Assembly: GCF_018982945.1 (NCBI RefSeq)
Contig: NZ_JABRXE010000001.1
Coordinates: 310,001 to 374,000, forward strand
Direction of reading: 5' to 3'
Length of the DNA: 64,000 nt
Origin: Anaerostipes faecalis
GTDB taxonomy: Bacteria; Bacillota; Clostridia; Lachnospirales; Lachnospiraceae
Part shown: positions 43,717 to 53,099 of the stretch, in pieces
How positions within the stretch are numbered: the stretch's first letter is position 1
Layout: each line of letters starts with the position of its first letter
Notes under the pieces: model-generated
Seen by the model: the letters and a program-made list of their open reading frames with translations, nothing else
Told to the model about the DNA's origin: nothing
The model's database searches: none
Position numbers and translations under genes: made by a program

Positions 43717-45426
43717 ATGTATAAAGGTATAGGCGCATCTGCAGGAATCGGTATTGGTAAAGTCGTTGTAATCAAAGAACAGGAACTGGATTACAAAAAA
43801 GTTACTATTGAAGATACTGAAGCAGAAAAGAAACGTTTAAGTGATGCTATTGAAGTATTCATTGAAAAAACAACTGCATTAGTTGAAACAATGAAAGTCA
43901 CAGCAGGTGAACAGGAAGCTGAGATTTTAGAAGGCCACATTCTGATGATTCAGGACCCAGCAATCGCAGAGCAGATTGAAGCCAAGATTGATGGCGAAAA
44001 AATCAATGCAGAAGCTGCAGTAGAAGAAGCATGTGATTTCTTTGCACAGATTTTTGCAATGGCAGAAGATGAATTAACACAGCAGAGAGCTTCTGACTTG
44101 GGAGATATCAAGACAAGATTGATCAAGATCTTACTTGGTATTGAAGAAGTTGATATCAGTGCAGTTCCAGCAGGAACAATTCTGGTAGCAGAAGATTTAA
44201 CTCCATCTATGACAGCAGGAATTAAACCTGAAAATGTAGAAGGTGTTTTAACAGAAATTGGTGGTAAAACATCTCACTCTGCTATTATCTGCAGATCTAT
44301 GGAAATTCCAGCGGTTCTTAGTATTGAAAATATTACAACTATCGTTAAAGACGGTGACGAAGTTGTATTAGATGGTGCTACTGGTGATGCATATGTAAAA
44401 CCAGAAGCTTCTGTTGTAGAAGAATATAAGGCTAAGAAAGCAAAATATTTAGAAGAAAAAGCAGCTTTAGCTAAATTTGTTGGTCAGAAATCTCAGACTG
44501 CAGACGGACATGTTGTGGAACTGGTTGCAAATATTGGTGGACCAGAAGAAGCACCTGGTGTTTTAGAACGCGACGGAGAAGGTGTTGGTCTGTTTAGAAC
44601 AGAATTCTTATTTATGGAAAGTAATGATGTTCCATCTGAAGAATCTCAGTTTGAAGCATACAAAAAAGTTGCAACAACTCTGGAAGGAAAACCAGTTATC
44701 ATCCGTACATTAGATATTGGTGGAGACAAAGCTCTTCCATATCTTGGACTCCCAACTGAAGAGAATCCTTTCTTAGGATTCAGAGCAGTACGTTTCTGCT
44801 TAAAGAGACCGGATATCTATAAACCACAATTAAGAGCGCTGCTTCGTGCAAGTGCATTTGGTAAGATTCGTATCATGGTACCATTGGTAACATGTGTTGA
44901 TGAGCTTCGTGCTGTAAAAGCTCTGATTGAAGAAATCAAAGCTGATTTGGATGCAGAAGGAATTGCATATGACAAAGACATTGAAGTCGGAGTTATGATG
45001 GAAACTGCTGCTGCAAGTTTAATTGCAGATATTCTTGCAAAAGAAGCAGATTTCTTCAGTATCGGAACTAATGACTTGACAGGTTATACAATGGCAGCTG
45101 ACAGAGGTAATCCTGATGTTGCTTATCTGTACTCTGCATATAATCCAGCAGTTCTTCGTTCTATTAAGAACATTATTGGAGCTGCTAACAAAGAAGGAAT
45201 TATGGCAGGTATGTGTGGAGAAGCAGCAAGTGATCCATTATTAGTTCCAGTATTACTGGCATTTGGATTAAATGAATTCTCTGTAAGTGCTACAGCAATT
45301 CTTGCAACAAGAAAAGTTATGTCTTTATGGACAATGGACGAATGTAAAGCATTAGCTGAAGAAGTAATGCAGTTAGATACAGAAGCTGAAGTTAAGGCAT
45401 TATTAGAGGAAAGAGCAAGAAGCTAA
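43717..45426 (+). CDS. ptsI: PTS enzyme I (phosphoenolpyruvate-protein phosphotransferase)
   Basis: Autophosphorylates from PEP and passes phosphate to HPr. 569 aa, normal length. The N-terminal part includes the HPr-binding helices (VETMKVTAGEQEAEILEGH) and the active His in GGKTSHSAIICRS. PEP-binding motifs of the C-terminal barrel are GVGLFRTEFLFM, RTLDIGGDK, SIGTNDLTGY and GMCGEAA. Follows ptsH by 32 bases; terminator right after. Confidence 0.97.
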   Translation: MYKGIGASAGIGIGKVVVIKEQELDYKKVTIEDTEAEKKRLSDAIEVFIEKTTALVETMKVTAGEQEAEILEGHILMIQDPAIAEQIEAKIDGEKINAEAAVEEACDFFAQIFAMAEDELTQQRASDLGDIKTRLIKILLGIEEVDISAVPAGTILVAEDLTPSMTAGIKPENVEGVLTEIGGKTSHSAIICRSMEIPAVLSIENITTIVKDGDEVVLDGATGDAYVKPEASVVEEYKAKKAKYLEEKAALAKFVGQKSQTADGHVVELVANIGGPEEAPGVLERDGEGVGLFRTEFLFMESNDVPSEESQFEAYKKVATTLEGKPVIIRTLDIGGDKALPYLGLPTEENPFLGFRAVRFCLKRPDIYKPQLRALLRASAFGKIRIMVPLVTCVDELRAVKALIEEIKADLDAEGIAYDKDIEVGVMMETAAASLIADILAKEADFFSIGTNDLTGYTMAADRGNPDVAYLYSAYNPAVLRSIKNIIGAANKEGIMAGMCGEAASDPLLVPVLLAFGLNEFSVSATAILATRKVMSLWTMDECKALAEEVMQLDTEAEVKALLEERARS

Positions 45427-45450
45427 TATTAATTCTTCAAACAAAATGAA

Positions 45451-45490
45451 AAATATCTCCAGACATATTATATGGCTGGAGATATTTTTT
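45451..45490. terminator. Bidirectional terminator between ptsI and the lrp-type gene
   Basis: AAATATCTCCAG/CTGGAGATATTT, a perfect 12-bp stem with A tract before and T tract after, so it can serve ptsI (+) and the convergent regulator gene (-). Confidence 0.9.
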
Positions 45491-45502
45491 GTTACTAAAG
45501 AT

Positions 45503-45526
45503 CTTGTTACACTAAAATGTAACAAG
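45503..45526. other. Perfect CTTGTTAC inverted repeat
   Basis: CTTGTTAC/GTAACAAG around an 8-base spacer, between the terminator and the end of the regulator gene. No T run on either side; use unknown. Confidence 0.5.
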
Positions 45527-45548
45527 TACTTTTTGAGCGAGTCTTGAA

Positions 45549-46004
45549 TTATTCAGATTTATTTTTATATTTTCTAGAAGATACTCCCCGATTTTCTACA
45601 ATGGTTGAAAATACAATGAATGTGTTGGTTTTACCGAAATGCTGAAGTTCGCCAATGAACAGATCAAGTTCCATGGTACTTGGAAAGGCTACTTTTATTA
45701 ATACAGAATAGTTGCCGGTTACACAGTCGCATTCTAAAACGTTTGGATGTGCATCCAGATATGGATAAACTTCTGGTTTCTGTGAAGGGCTGATTTCCAA
45801 GTTTACATAAGCTTTGATATGATAGCCTAGTTTTAGAGGATTCACAATGGCTTGATATCCTGTCAAGATGCCATCTTTCTCCAGACGTTCAATTCTGGAT
45901 GAAACAGCAGGAGAAGTTAGAAATACTTCTGAGGCAATAGCTTTTATAGGGGTTCGTGCATCCTTTTGAAGAATGCTGATGATTTTTCTGTCGATAGCGT
46001 CCAT
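45549..46004 (-). CDS. Lrp/AsnC-family transcriptional regulator
   Basis: 151 aa from the ATG at 46004 with AAAGGAGA ahead; an in-frame start at 46022 would put that site inside the gene. The N-terminal HTH (MDAIDRKIISILQKDARTPIKAIASEVFLTSPAVSSRIERLEKDG region) is followed by the RAM/AsnC ligand domain (about 65-140, containing ECDCVTGNYSVLIKVAF). Probably an amino-acid-responsive regulator. It is divergent from an aspartase gene, which suggests aspartate or asparagine metabolism as its target; the effector is not shown. Confidence 0.92.
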   Translation of the reverse strand: MDAIDRKIISILQKDARTPIKAIASEVFLTSPAVSSRIERLEKDGILTGYQAIVNPLKLGYHIKAYVNLEISPSQKPEVYPYLDAHPNVLECDCVTGNYSVLIKVAFPSTMELDLFIGELQHFGKTNTFIVFSTIVENRGVSSRKYKNKSE

Positions 46005-46048
46005 ACGATGTCTCCTTTGCAAGTAAATAAAAAATAAAGTCTTTTAAA

Positions 46049-46076
46049 GTATAATACAGTTTTTGGCTGATTTCAA
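46049..46076 (-). promoter_or_regulatory. Putative promoter of the Lrp-type gene
   Basis: On the - strand, TTGAAA (46076-46071), 16-bp spacer, TATACT (46054-46049), about 45 bases before the start. Confidence 0.5.
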
Positions 46077-46138
46077 ATATCTTTCCTTAATTATTTTAAG
46101 TGTATACAAAATTTGTTTCAAATTATTAAGTGAATGTT

Positions 46139-46165
46139 ATGAATTCAATTAAAATTATAATTCAT
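46139..46165. promoter_or_regulatory. Inverted repeat in the Lrp-aspartase divergent region
   Basis: ATGAATT/AATTCAT with a 13-base AT-rich centre. Lrp/AsnC sites are typically loose AT-rich palindromes, so it is a candidate operator. Confidence 0.4.
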
Positions 46166-46177
46166 GAGGAAAAAGTA

Positions 46178-46206
46178 TTTACGGAAAAATTTTTCGATGA
46201 TATGCT
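46178..46206 (+). promoter_or_regulatory. Putative aspartase promoter with palindrome in the spacer
   Basis: TTTACG (46178-46183), 17-bp spacer, TATGCT (46201-46206). The perfect palindrome GAAAAATTTTTC (46184-46195) lies between the two boxes. Confidence 0.45.
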
Positions 46207-46253
46207 CGTTTACATGAAATGAAGACATAAACACAGTATACAGAAAAGAGGAT

Positions 46254-47675
46254 ATGATGATGTTAACGAGAATGGAAAGTGATTCAATTGGAACTTTAAA
46301 TGTACCTAAAGAAGCATATTATGGTGTACAAAGTATGCGGGCAGCAGAAAATTTTCAAATCACTCACCAGCCTATGCATCCGGTTTTTATTGATTGTATT
46401 GTAAATATAAAAAAAGCAGCAGCAATTACCAACAGAAAAGCTGGAAAATTATCGGTTGAAATTGAAACAGCCATCGTGACCGCGTGTGATGAAATTTTAA
46501 AGGGAATGTTTCGGGATCAGTTTATTGTTGACGCAATTCAGGGAGGTGCAGGAACATCAGCAAATATGAATGTGAATGAAGTTATAGCCAACAGAGCAAT
46601 TGAACTTTTGGGAGGAGAAAAGGGCGACTACAGCATTGTGCATCCAAATGATCATGTAAATATGTCTCAGTCAACTAATGATGTTATACCAACAGCGGGA
46701 AAGTTAACAATTCTGAAGATTTTGCCAGGGACCATCGACTGGCTGCGAAGACTTAAAGATATATTATTGATAAAAGCGACAGAGTTTGATGATGTTGTAA
46801 AAATGGGCAGGACACAGCTTCAAGATGCTGTACCAATGAAACTCGGACAGAGTTTTCATGCATATGCGTCTGTTGTGGAAAGAGATATCCATCGATTGGA
46901 ATCAGCTATGGAAGAAATGAAAACAGTGAATCTGGGAGGTACAGCTATAGGAACGGCGATTAATGTTGATTCATACTACTTATCCAATATTATCTATCAG
47001 TTAAATGTCATAACTGGAATGACATTGAGACAGTCAGAGGACCTCGTTGATGCAACCCAGAATTTGGATGGTTTTGTCACTGTCTCCAATGCATTAAAAA
47101 CATGTGCAGTAAATTTATCAAAAATAGCCAATGATCTAAGACTATTGTCTTCCGGACCCAAGACAGGAATTGCAGAAATTCAGCTTCCGGCAAGACAGAA
47201 TGGCTCATCTATTATGCCGGGAAAAGTAAATCCGGTCATACCGGAAGTGGTATCTCAGGTTGCATATCTGATAATTGGCCATGATTGTACAATTACAATG
47301 GCAGCAGAAGCCGGACAGCTGGAATTAAATGCTTTTGAGCCTGTACTTTTTTATCATTTATTTGAATCTGTAGATACTCTTGGAGAAGCAGTAAAAACTT
47401 TTGTGGAACATTGTATTGTGGGAATTACAGCAAATAAGAAACAGTGTAGAAAGTATGTTGAAGCAAGTGTAGGAATTTCTACTGCCCTTTGTCCGTATAT
47501 TGGTTATAAAAAGGCAGCAGAAATTGCTAAGAAATCATTAAAAACTAATAAAACAGTTTCAGAACTGGTTTTAGAAAGTGGTTTAATAGAAAAAAACCAA
47601 TTGATTCAGATTTTGAAGCCGGAAAATATGACGGAACCAAAATATGAAAATAATAGAATAAGAGCGGTTTCATAA
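46254..47675 (+). CDS. aspA: Aspartate ammonia-lyase
   Basis: Reversible deamination of L-aspartate to fumarate and ammonia. 473 aa, full family length, with the N-terminal ESDSIGTLNVPKEAYYGVQSMRAAENF. Aspartase/fumarase motifs are GGAGTSANMNVNEV, NMSQSTNDVIPTA, MGRTQLQDAVPMKLGQ (Gln as in aspartases, where fumarases have His) and the flexible active-site loop GSSIMPGKVNPV. Three ATG codons run in tandem at 46254, 46257 and 46260 after AAGAGGAT; any could be the start. It converges on a paralogue, overlapping by 6 bases. Confidence 0.93.
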   Translation: MMMLTRMESDSIGTLNVPKEAYYGVQSMRAAENFQITHQPMHPVFIDCIVNIKKAAAITNRKAGKLSVEIETAIVTACDEILKGMFRDQFIVDAIQGGAGTSANMNVNEVIANRAIELLGGEKGDYSIVHPNDHVNMSQSTNDVIPTAGKLTILKILPGTIDWLRRLKDILLIKATEFDDVVKMGRTQLQDAVPMKLGQSFHAYASVVERDIHRLESAMEEMKTVNLGGTAIGTAINVDSYYLSNIIYQLNVITGMTLRQSEDLVDATQNLDGFVTVSNALKTCAVNLSKIANDLRLLSSGPKTGIAEIQLPARQNGSSIMPGKVNPVIPEVVSQVAYLIIGHDCTITMAAEAGQLELNAFEPVLFYHLFESVDTLGEAVKTFVEHCIVGITANKKQCRKYVEASVGISTALCPYIGYKKAAEIAKKSLKTNKTVSELVLESGLIEKNQLIQILKPENMTEPKYENNRIRAVS

Positions 47676-48944
47676 ATTTAAAAGATTCTCTTGTTGTTTA
47701 GGTGTCAGGTACTTTTTTAATAATGTATGCATTTTTTCCAGATCTCCATCACATTCGATGGAGATTTTTTCTGCCAGATCGTAACCAATGACAGGTACAA
47801 GCTGAGTGAGGGCAGACGTAACAGAATGAAGATGTTTTTCGCATCCTTTTTCACTGGCTGTAAGAGGGACAATACATTTTTCACAAAAAAGTGAGACGCC
47901 ATTTGTGAGAAGTTCCAGGCTGGTTAACAAATTGTCAGCAATTAGAGGTAAAAAGGCATTTAATTCGAATTGTCCATTTGCTGCAGCAATAGAAATGGCA
48001 GAGTCATTTGCCATAACCTGAATTGCCACCTGACTGATCATTTCAGGAAGAACAGGATTTACTTTTCCTGGCATGATGGTGGAACCTTTTTGTAACGGTT
48101 TTAAATGGATTTCACCATATGGAGAGGAATTCATAAGACGAAGATCATTACTGATCTTCATAAGATTCACTGCAAGACCTTTTAGCAAACCGGATACTTC
48201 TACAAAAACGTCCTGATTTTGAGTTAAATCCATAGGATATTCTGCTCTGGATAAACCTATGCCTGTTATGTCTCTCAGATGCTCAATGACTCTGAATGTG
48301 TATTTTCGGTTGGCGTTGCTGCCTGTTCCTACAGCGGTTCCACCTAAATTTACCTGGCGGAGACGTTCTTCAACTTTATATATGCGCCATCGGTCTCTGG
48401 AAATAGCCTGGGCATAACATCCGAATTCATTCCCTAAGGTTATAGGAAGAGCATCTTGTAGCTGAGTTCTCCCCATTTTTTTTATGGAATCAAACATATT
48501 TTCTTTCTGCTGTAAACTTTCCTGAAGTTTTGAAACTTCTTTGCTTAGTTTACGAATCCATTGGATGGAGGCAATTCGTAACGCAGTTGGATAGATATCA
48601 TTGGTAGACTGGAAACGATTGACATCATCTAGAGGATCAATTGTTATTATATGACCTGATAACTCCATCGCATGTTCTGCAAGAACTTCATTAACATTCA
48701 TATGAGTTGATGTGCCGGCTCCACCTTGCAGAGGGTGAGTGATAAATGGCGACATATCATTCTTTGATAAAATATTCTGACAGGCACTGAGAATATAATC
48801 TGCTTTCTGGCTATCCATTAATTGGAGTTCTTTCATAGTATGTACTGCAGCGGATTTTACTGTTATGATAGCCTGAATCAAAGAAGGATGCACTGTACGG
48901 TCGTTTAATTTAAAGTTTTCATAGGCTTTTTGTGTTTCATTCAT
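47670..48944 (-). CDS. Aspartase/fumarase-superfamily paralogue with a short N-terminus
   Basis: 424 aa, clearly related to the convergent aspA. Shared motifs are GGAGTSTHMNVNEV, FQSTNDIYPTA, MGRTQLQDALPITLG, and the loop GSTIMPGKVNPVLP. The protein starts at MNETQKAYENF, aligning with the ENF about 28 residues into AspA, so the usual first strand and its conserved YYGxQ segment are missing. AAAGGAGG lies 8 bases before the ATG, so the short start looks genuine. The normal VNMSQSTND reads VNRFQSTND. Full catalytic competence is uncertain; it could be an aspartase, a related lyase, or a regulatory partner. Confidence 0.82.
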   Translation of the reverse strand: MNETQKAYENFKLNDRTVHPSLIQAIITVKSAAVHTMKELQLMDSQKADYILSACQNILSKNDMSPFITHPLQGGAGTSTHMNVNEVLAEHAMELSGHIITIDPLDDVNRFQSTNDIYPTALRIASIQWIRKLSKEVSKLQESLQQKENMFDSIKKMGRTQLQDALPITLGNEFGCYAQAISRDRWRIYKVEERLRQVNLGGTAVGTGSNANRKYTFRVIEHLRDITGIGLSRAEYPMDLTQNQDVFVEVSGLLKGLAVNLMKISNDLRLMNSSPYGEIHLKPLQKGSTIMPGKVNPVLPEMISQVAIQVMANDSAISIAAANGQFELNAFLPLIADNLLTSLELLTNGVSLFCEKCIVPLTASEKGCEKHLHSVTSALTQLVPVIGYDLAEKISIECDGDLEKMHTLLKKYLTPKQQENLLNL

Positions 48945-48967
48945 GTAAGTAACCTCCTTTGGATGAT

Positions 48968-48973
48968 ATTATA
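48968..48973 (-). promoter_or_regulatory. Candidate -10 box of the aspartase paralogue
   Basis: TATAAT on the - strand about 25 bases before the start codon; the -35 (TAGAAA) is weak. Confidence 0.4.
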
Positions 48974-49047
48974 CAGACAAGTCATGAAAATTTCTAGGAT
49001 TTCTAAAGAAAATGATATATACTATCAAGAGGGAAAGGAGTGGGATT

Positions 49048-49443
49048 TTGAAGATAATTTTGTGTCTGGATGATCAAAATGGAATGATGTTCAATCATAG
49101 GCGGCAGAGTCAGGATAGAGCTTTGCGACAGTATATTAAAGAAATGACCATAGATGATAAAGTATGGATGAATAATTATTCCAGGGCATTATATCAGGAT
49201 TTTTCTCATGCAGAAGTTTGCGAAGATTTTCTTTATCAGGCAGAACATGGAGATTACTGCATAGTAGAAGATCAGAAAATTGCTCCATTGAAGGATAAGA
49301 TAGAAAAGCTCATCATATTTCGGTGGCAAAAGAAATATCCGGCTGATATGAAACTGGATTTGAATCTGGAAAGCTGGAATCTGATTGAACAGGAGGAGAT
49401 AGAAGGATCTTCTCATTTAATTTTAAAACAAGTATATCAGTGA
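49048..49443 (+). CDS. Small conserved protein of unknown function
   Basis: I do not recognise a named family. From the TTG at 49048, which has AAAGGAG eight bases ahead, it encodes 131 aa beginning MKIILCLDDQNGMMFNHRRQSQD; an upstream in-frame ATG at 49012 would precede the ribosome site. The protein is soluble, acidic and without signal or membrane segment. FNHRRQSQDRALRQYI and DFLYQAEHGDYCIVED are striking but unassigned. It lies 16 bases before the nuclease lipoprotein gene and is probably co-transcribed. Confidence 0.65.
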   Translation: MKIILCLDDQNGMMFNHRRQSQDRALRQYIKEMTIDDKVWMNNYSRALYQDFSHAEVCEDFLYQAEHGDYCIVEDQKIAPLKDKIEKLIIFRWQKKYPADMKLDLNLESWNLIEQEEIEGSSHLILKQVYQ

Positions 49444-49459
49444 AAAGGAGAATTATAAA

Positions 49460-50347
49460 ATGAGGTTGAAGAAACAGATTTATGCTGTAATCATGGCAGT
49501 ATTACTGGCTGTTTTCATGACAGGATGCAGTGAAGTAGAAAGTCAGACAGGTAATCATCAGAATATTAATTCAGAGAAAACTATTTCGGAAAAAGATATT
49601 CCTGCTTATTCAGGAGAGATGACAATTGCGCTTAACAATAATGAACCAGATTTTTCAGAAGAGGAAATGACAAAAGATTCTTATGAATCCTACAGTAATC
49701 TGGATTCCGAGGGAAGATGTCAGACAGCCCAGGCATGTATCGGGAAGGATATTATGCCAACTAAGAAGCGTGAAGCTATTGGAATGATTAAACCAACAGG
49801 ATGGCATACTGTAAAATATGATAGTGTGGATGGAAAATATTTATATAATCGGTGTCATTTAATCGCACACCAGTTAACTGGTGAAAATGCCAATGAAAAA
49901 AATCTGATTACAGGAACCAGATCTTTTAATGTGGACGGAATGCTGCCATATGAGGAAATGGTTGGCGATTATGTTCGTGAAACTGGTAATCATGTGCTTT
50001 ATCGTGTGACTCCGGTTTTTGAAGGTGATAATCTGGTTGCTAAAGGGGTTCAGATGGAAGCTATGTCTGTGGAGGATAAAGGAAAAGATATTGAATTCAA
50101 TGTATTCGTATATAATGTGCAGGATGGAGTAGATATAGATTATGAAACCGGAGAAAGCTCTCTTTCTTCGGAGAAAAGCAAAACGACAGATAATTCTTCA
50201 GTTGTTATTCGAGGGAATAAAAGATCTAAAGTTTATCACTGTCCTGGTCAGAAAGATTATGAGAATATGGCAGATTCCAAGTATCTTGTAATTTTTCATA
50301 GTGAGAAAGAGGCAAAAAAAGCAGGGTATCGTAAGGCACAGAGATAA
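49460..50347 (+). CDS. DNA/RNA non-specific endonuclease lipoprotein
   Basis: 295-aa secreted nuclease of the beta-beta-alpha metal type, related to the streptococcal DNA-entry nuclease EndA. Signal peptide with lipobox MTGC (lipid on C23). The active-site block is YNRCHLIAHQLTG followed by NLITGTRSFNV; the His at 133 corresponds to the DRGH catalytic His. The C-terminal part SKVYHCPGQKDYENM and FHSEKEAKKAGYRKAQ resembles the small Ada-like cell-surface module that often follows such nucleases. Possible roles are nutrient or DNA uptake from outside DNA. Confidence 0.87.
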   Translation: MRLKKQIYAVIMAVLLAVFMTGCSEVESQTGNHQNINSEKTISEKDIPAYSGEMTIALNNNEPDFSEEEMTKDSYESYSNLDSEGRCQTAQACIGKDIMPTKKREAIGMIKPTGWHTVKYDSVDGKYLYNRCHLIAHQLTGENANEKNLITGTRSFNVDGMLPYEEMVGDYVRETGNHVLYRVTPVFEGDNLVAKGVQMEAMSVEDKGKDIEFNVFVYNVQDGVDIDYETGESSLSSEKSKTTDNSSVVIRGNKRSKVYHCPGQKDYENMADSKYLVIFHSEKEAKKAGYRKAQR

Positions 50348-50364
50348 GAAAAGGAGGAATGTAA

Positions 50365-51567
50365 ATGAGTTTAAATCAGACACCAAGAGGTGATCGAATA
50401 CATATTGCACTTTTAGGAAAGAGAAATGCAGGAAAATCTAGTCTTGTAAATGCTCTGACCAATCAGGAGCTTGCAATTGTATCAGATATAAAAGGAACTA
50501 CAACAGATCCTGTATATAAGGCAATGGAACTTCTTCCTTTGGGTCCCGTTGTTATGATTGATACTCCAGGTCTGGATGACGAAGGAGAGCTGGGAGAAAA
50601 ACGTGTAAAAAAAGCAAAAGAAGTATTAAACAAAGCAGATATTGCTTTAATCGTAGTAGATGCGGCACAGGGAATATCATCTTTTGAAAAACAGATGATA
50701 GAAATCATTGAGAAAAAGAATCTGCCTTATATTAAAGTTTACAATAAGATTGATCTTGGAATCATGCCATGGAAGGAGAATCATGCGATTTTTGTCAGTG
50801 CTGCTGATGGAACAGGAATTGAAGAATTAAAAGAGAACATAGGGAAGTTATTACCACAAGAGGAAGAAAAATTTCAGATTGTAGGAGATTTGATACAACC
50901 ATCAGATTTTGTTGTATTGGTGGTGCCAATCGACAAAGCTGCTCCAAAGGGAAGGCTCATTTTACCACAGCAGCAGACGATTCGAGATATTCTGGAAGCG
51001 GATGCCACAGCAATCGTGGTAAAAGAATATGAGCTGAAAGAAACATTGGAAAATCTTGGAAAAAAACCAGCTTTGGTAATTACAGATTCCCAGGTGTTTT
51101 CAAAAGTTGCTGCGGATGTTCCAAAAGATATTCCACTTACATCATTTTCTATTCTTTTTGCACGGTATAAAGGAGATCTGGGAGAAGAAATAAAAGGGGT
51201 TAAAGTGTTAGACACCCTTAATGATGGAGCTAAGATTCTGATTGCAGAAGGATGTACCCATCACAGACAGTGTGATGATATAGGAACAGTCAAAATTCCA
51301 AGATGGCTTCGCCAGTATACAGGAAAAGATTTTAATTTTTATACCAGTAGCGGAAATTCATTTCCAGAGGATCTTGAGACTTATGATTTGGTGATTCACT
51401 GCGGAGGATGCACTTTAAACCGAAGGGAAATGAAAAGCCGGATTGCCCGTGTCAAGGCAGCAGGTGTTCCAATTGTAAATTATGGAGTGTTAATTGCAGC
51501 CATTCAGGGTATTTTGAAGAGAAGCTTAGAACCGTTTCCTCTTTACAAAGAAGAAGAATTTCAGTAG
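50365..51567 (+). CDS. hydF: [FeFe]-hydrogenase H-cluster maturation GTPase HydF
   Basis: Scaffold protein on which the 2Fe subcluster of [FeFe] hydrogenase is assembled. 400 aa. The N-terminal GTPase has G1 GKRNAGKSSL, G3 DTPGLDDEG and KVYNKIDL. The C-terminal cluster-binding ligands are in EGCTHHRQCD and, about 50 residues later, IHCGGCTLN, which fits the CxH...HCxxC signature. GGAGGAA precedes the ATG. Neither hydE, hydG nor a hydrogenase gene lies in the window. This supports a fermentative, hydrogen-producing anaerobe. Confidence 0.95.
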   Translation: MSLNQTPRGDRIHIALLGKRNAGKSSLVNALTNQELAIVSDIKGTTTDPVYKAMELLPLGPVVMIDTPGLDDEGELGEKRVKKAKEVLNKADIALIVVDAAQGISSFEKQMIEIIEKKNLPYIKVYNKIDLGIMPWKENHAIFVSAADGTGIEELKENIGKLLPQEEEKFQIVGDLIQPSDFVVLVVPIDKAAPKGRLILPQQQTIRDILEADATAIVVKEYELKETLENLGKKPALVITDSQVFSKVAADVPKDIPLTSFSILFARYKGDLGEEIKGVKVLDTLNDGAKILIAEGCTHHRQCDDIGTVKIPRWLRQYTGKDFNFYTSSGNSFPEDLETYDLVIHCGGCTLNRREMKSRIARVKAAGVPIVNYGVLIAAIQGILKRSLEPFPLYKEEEFQ

Positions 51568-51629
51568 AATAAGAAAAGAATTTAATATAGAAAGTTCTAA
51601 TTACAGAATTTTTAGAATAGGAGAAAACA

Positions 51630-53099
51630 ATGAGCAAAGTAAGAACAAGATTTGCACCGAGTCCTACCGGAAGGATGCATGTTGGAAACTTAAGAACTGC
51701 CTTATATGCATATTTAATTGCACGTCATGCAGGTGGAGATTTTATTTTAAGAATTGAAGATACAGATCAGGTAAGACAGGTCGAGGGAGCAGAAGAGATT
51801 ATTTATAATACTTTGGAAAAAGCTGGAATGAATCATGACGAGGGACCGGATAAGGATGGCGGAGTAGGTCCATATGTTCAGAGTGAACGTCAGGCACAGG
51901 GACTTTATCTGGAATATGCAAAAAAATTAATTGAAAAAGGGGAAGCATATTACTGTTTCTGTGATCAGGAACGTCTGGATACTTTAAAGGTTAAGTCAGG
52001 AGATGTGGTTATCAGTCATTATGATAAGCATTGTCTTGGACTGAGCAAAGAAGAGGTACAGGAAAAACTGGATGCAGGAGTTCCATATGTTATTCGCCAG
52101 AATAATCCGACAGAGGGAACAACATCTTTTGTGGATGAAATTTATGGAGAAATTACAGTAGATAACATTGAGCTGGATGATATGATTCTGATCAAATCAG
52201 ATGGATATCCAACATATAATTTTGCTAATGTTGTAGATGACCATTTAATGGGAATTACTCATGTAGTTCGTGGAAATGAATATTTATCTTCCACACCAAA
52301 ATACAATAGGCTTTACGATGCATTTGGATGGGAGAAGCCAGTCTATATCCATTGCCCGCTGATTACAGATGAGGATCATCATAAATTAAGCAAGAGAAAA
52401 GGACACTCTTCCTTTGAAGATTTACTGGATCAGGGATTTTTACCAGAAACAATCGTAAACTTTGTTGCACTTCTTGGATGGAGTCCAGGGGGCGAAAAAG
52501 AAATATTCTCATTAAAAGAACTGGAAGAAATCTTTGATTATACTCACATGTCCAAAACTCCTGCAGTTTTTGATACAAAGAAAATTGCATGGATGAATGG
52601 AGAATATATTAAAGCGATGGATTTTGATCGTTTTAAAGAGATGGCTATGCCATATGTTAAAGAAACCATCCATAGAGAGATGGATTTTGATAAGATCCTT
52701 TCAATGGTAAAAACAAGAATTGAATTGTTTACAGAGATTCCTGGACATATTGATTTCTTTGAAAAAGTTCCAGAATATGATATTTCCATGTATAAACATA
52801 AAAAGATGAAAACAACACCAGAATCTTCTTTGGATGTATTAAAGGAAATTCTTCCGGTTATTCAGGCACAGGAAGATTTTACAAATGATGCTCTGTATGA
52901 GATGCTTCTTGCTTTTGCTAAAGGTCATGAATATAAAAACGGGTATGTTATGTGGCCGGTTCGTACTGCAGTTTCCGGAAAGCAGATGACACCAGGAGGA
53001 GCTACAGAGTTAATGGAACTTCTTGGAAAAGAAGAATCTGTAAAACGTATACAGAAAGCAATTGGAAAACTGGAGGCAGAGATACCGTGTCAGGCTTAA
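51630..53099 (+). CDS. gltX: Glutamyl-tRNA synthetase
   Basis: Charges tRNA-Glu, class I synthetase. 489 aa. The HIGH-like motif is in [18 protein letters not shown] and the KMSKS-like motif reads [18 protein letters not shown]-type start, EDTDQVR and GVPYVIRQ are also typical. Because Firmicutes often lack GlnRS, it may be non-discriminating; sequence alone does not tell. TAGGAGAA precedes the ATG. Its end overlaps the helicase gene by 13 bases. Confidence 0.95.
   Translation: MSKVRTRFAPSPTGRMHVGNLRTALYAYLIARHAGGDFILRIEDTDQVRQVEGAEEIIYNTLEKAGMNHDEGPDKDGGVGPYVQSERQAQGLYLEYAKKLIEKGEAYYCFCDQERLDTLKVKSGDVVISHYDKHCLGLSKEEVQEKLDAGVPYVIRQNNPTEGTTSFVDEIYGEITVDNIELDDMILIKSDGYPTYNFANVVDDHLMGITHVVRGNEYLSSTPKYNRLYDAFGWEKPVYIHCPLITDEDHHKLSKRKGHSSFEDLLDQGFLPETIVNFVALLGWSPGGEKEIFSLKELEEIFDYTHMSKTPAVFDTKKIAWMNGEYIKAMDFDRFKEMAMPYVKETIHREMDFDKILSMVKTRIELFTEIPGHIDFFEKVPEYDISMYKHKKMKTTPESSLDVLKEILPVIQAQEDFTNDALYEMLLAFAKGHEYKNGYVMWPVRTAVSGKQMTPGGATELMELLGKEESVKRIQKAIGKLEAEIPCQA

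Noticed and set aside
47670-47675. The 6-base overlap of the two aspartase genes as a frameshift or assembly error
   Set aside because: Both genes end with proper stop codons and full C-terminal sequence; a small convergent overlap is normal.
52952-53086. Upstream extension of the helicase frame to 52952
   Set aside because: It runs through the gltX coding region in another frame, and the encoded sequence is unlike any helicase N-terminus; GTG at 53087 has a ribosome site and leads straight into the Q-motif.
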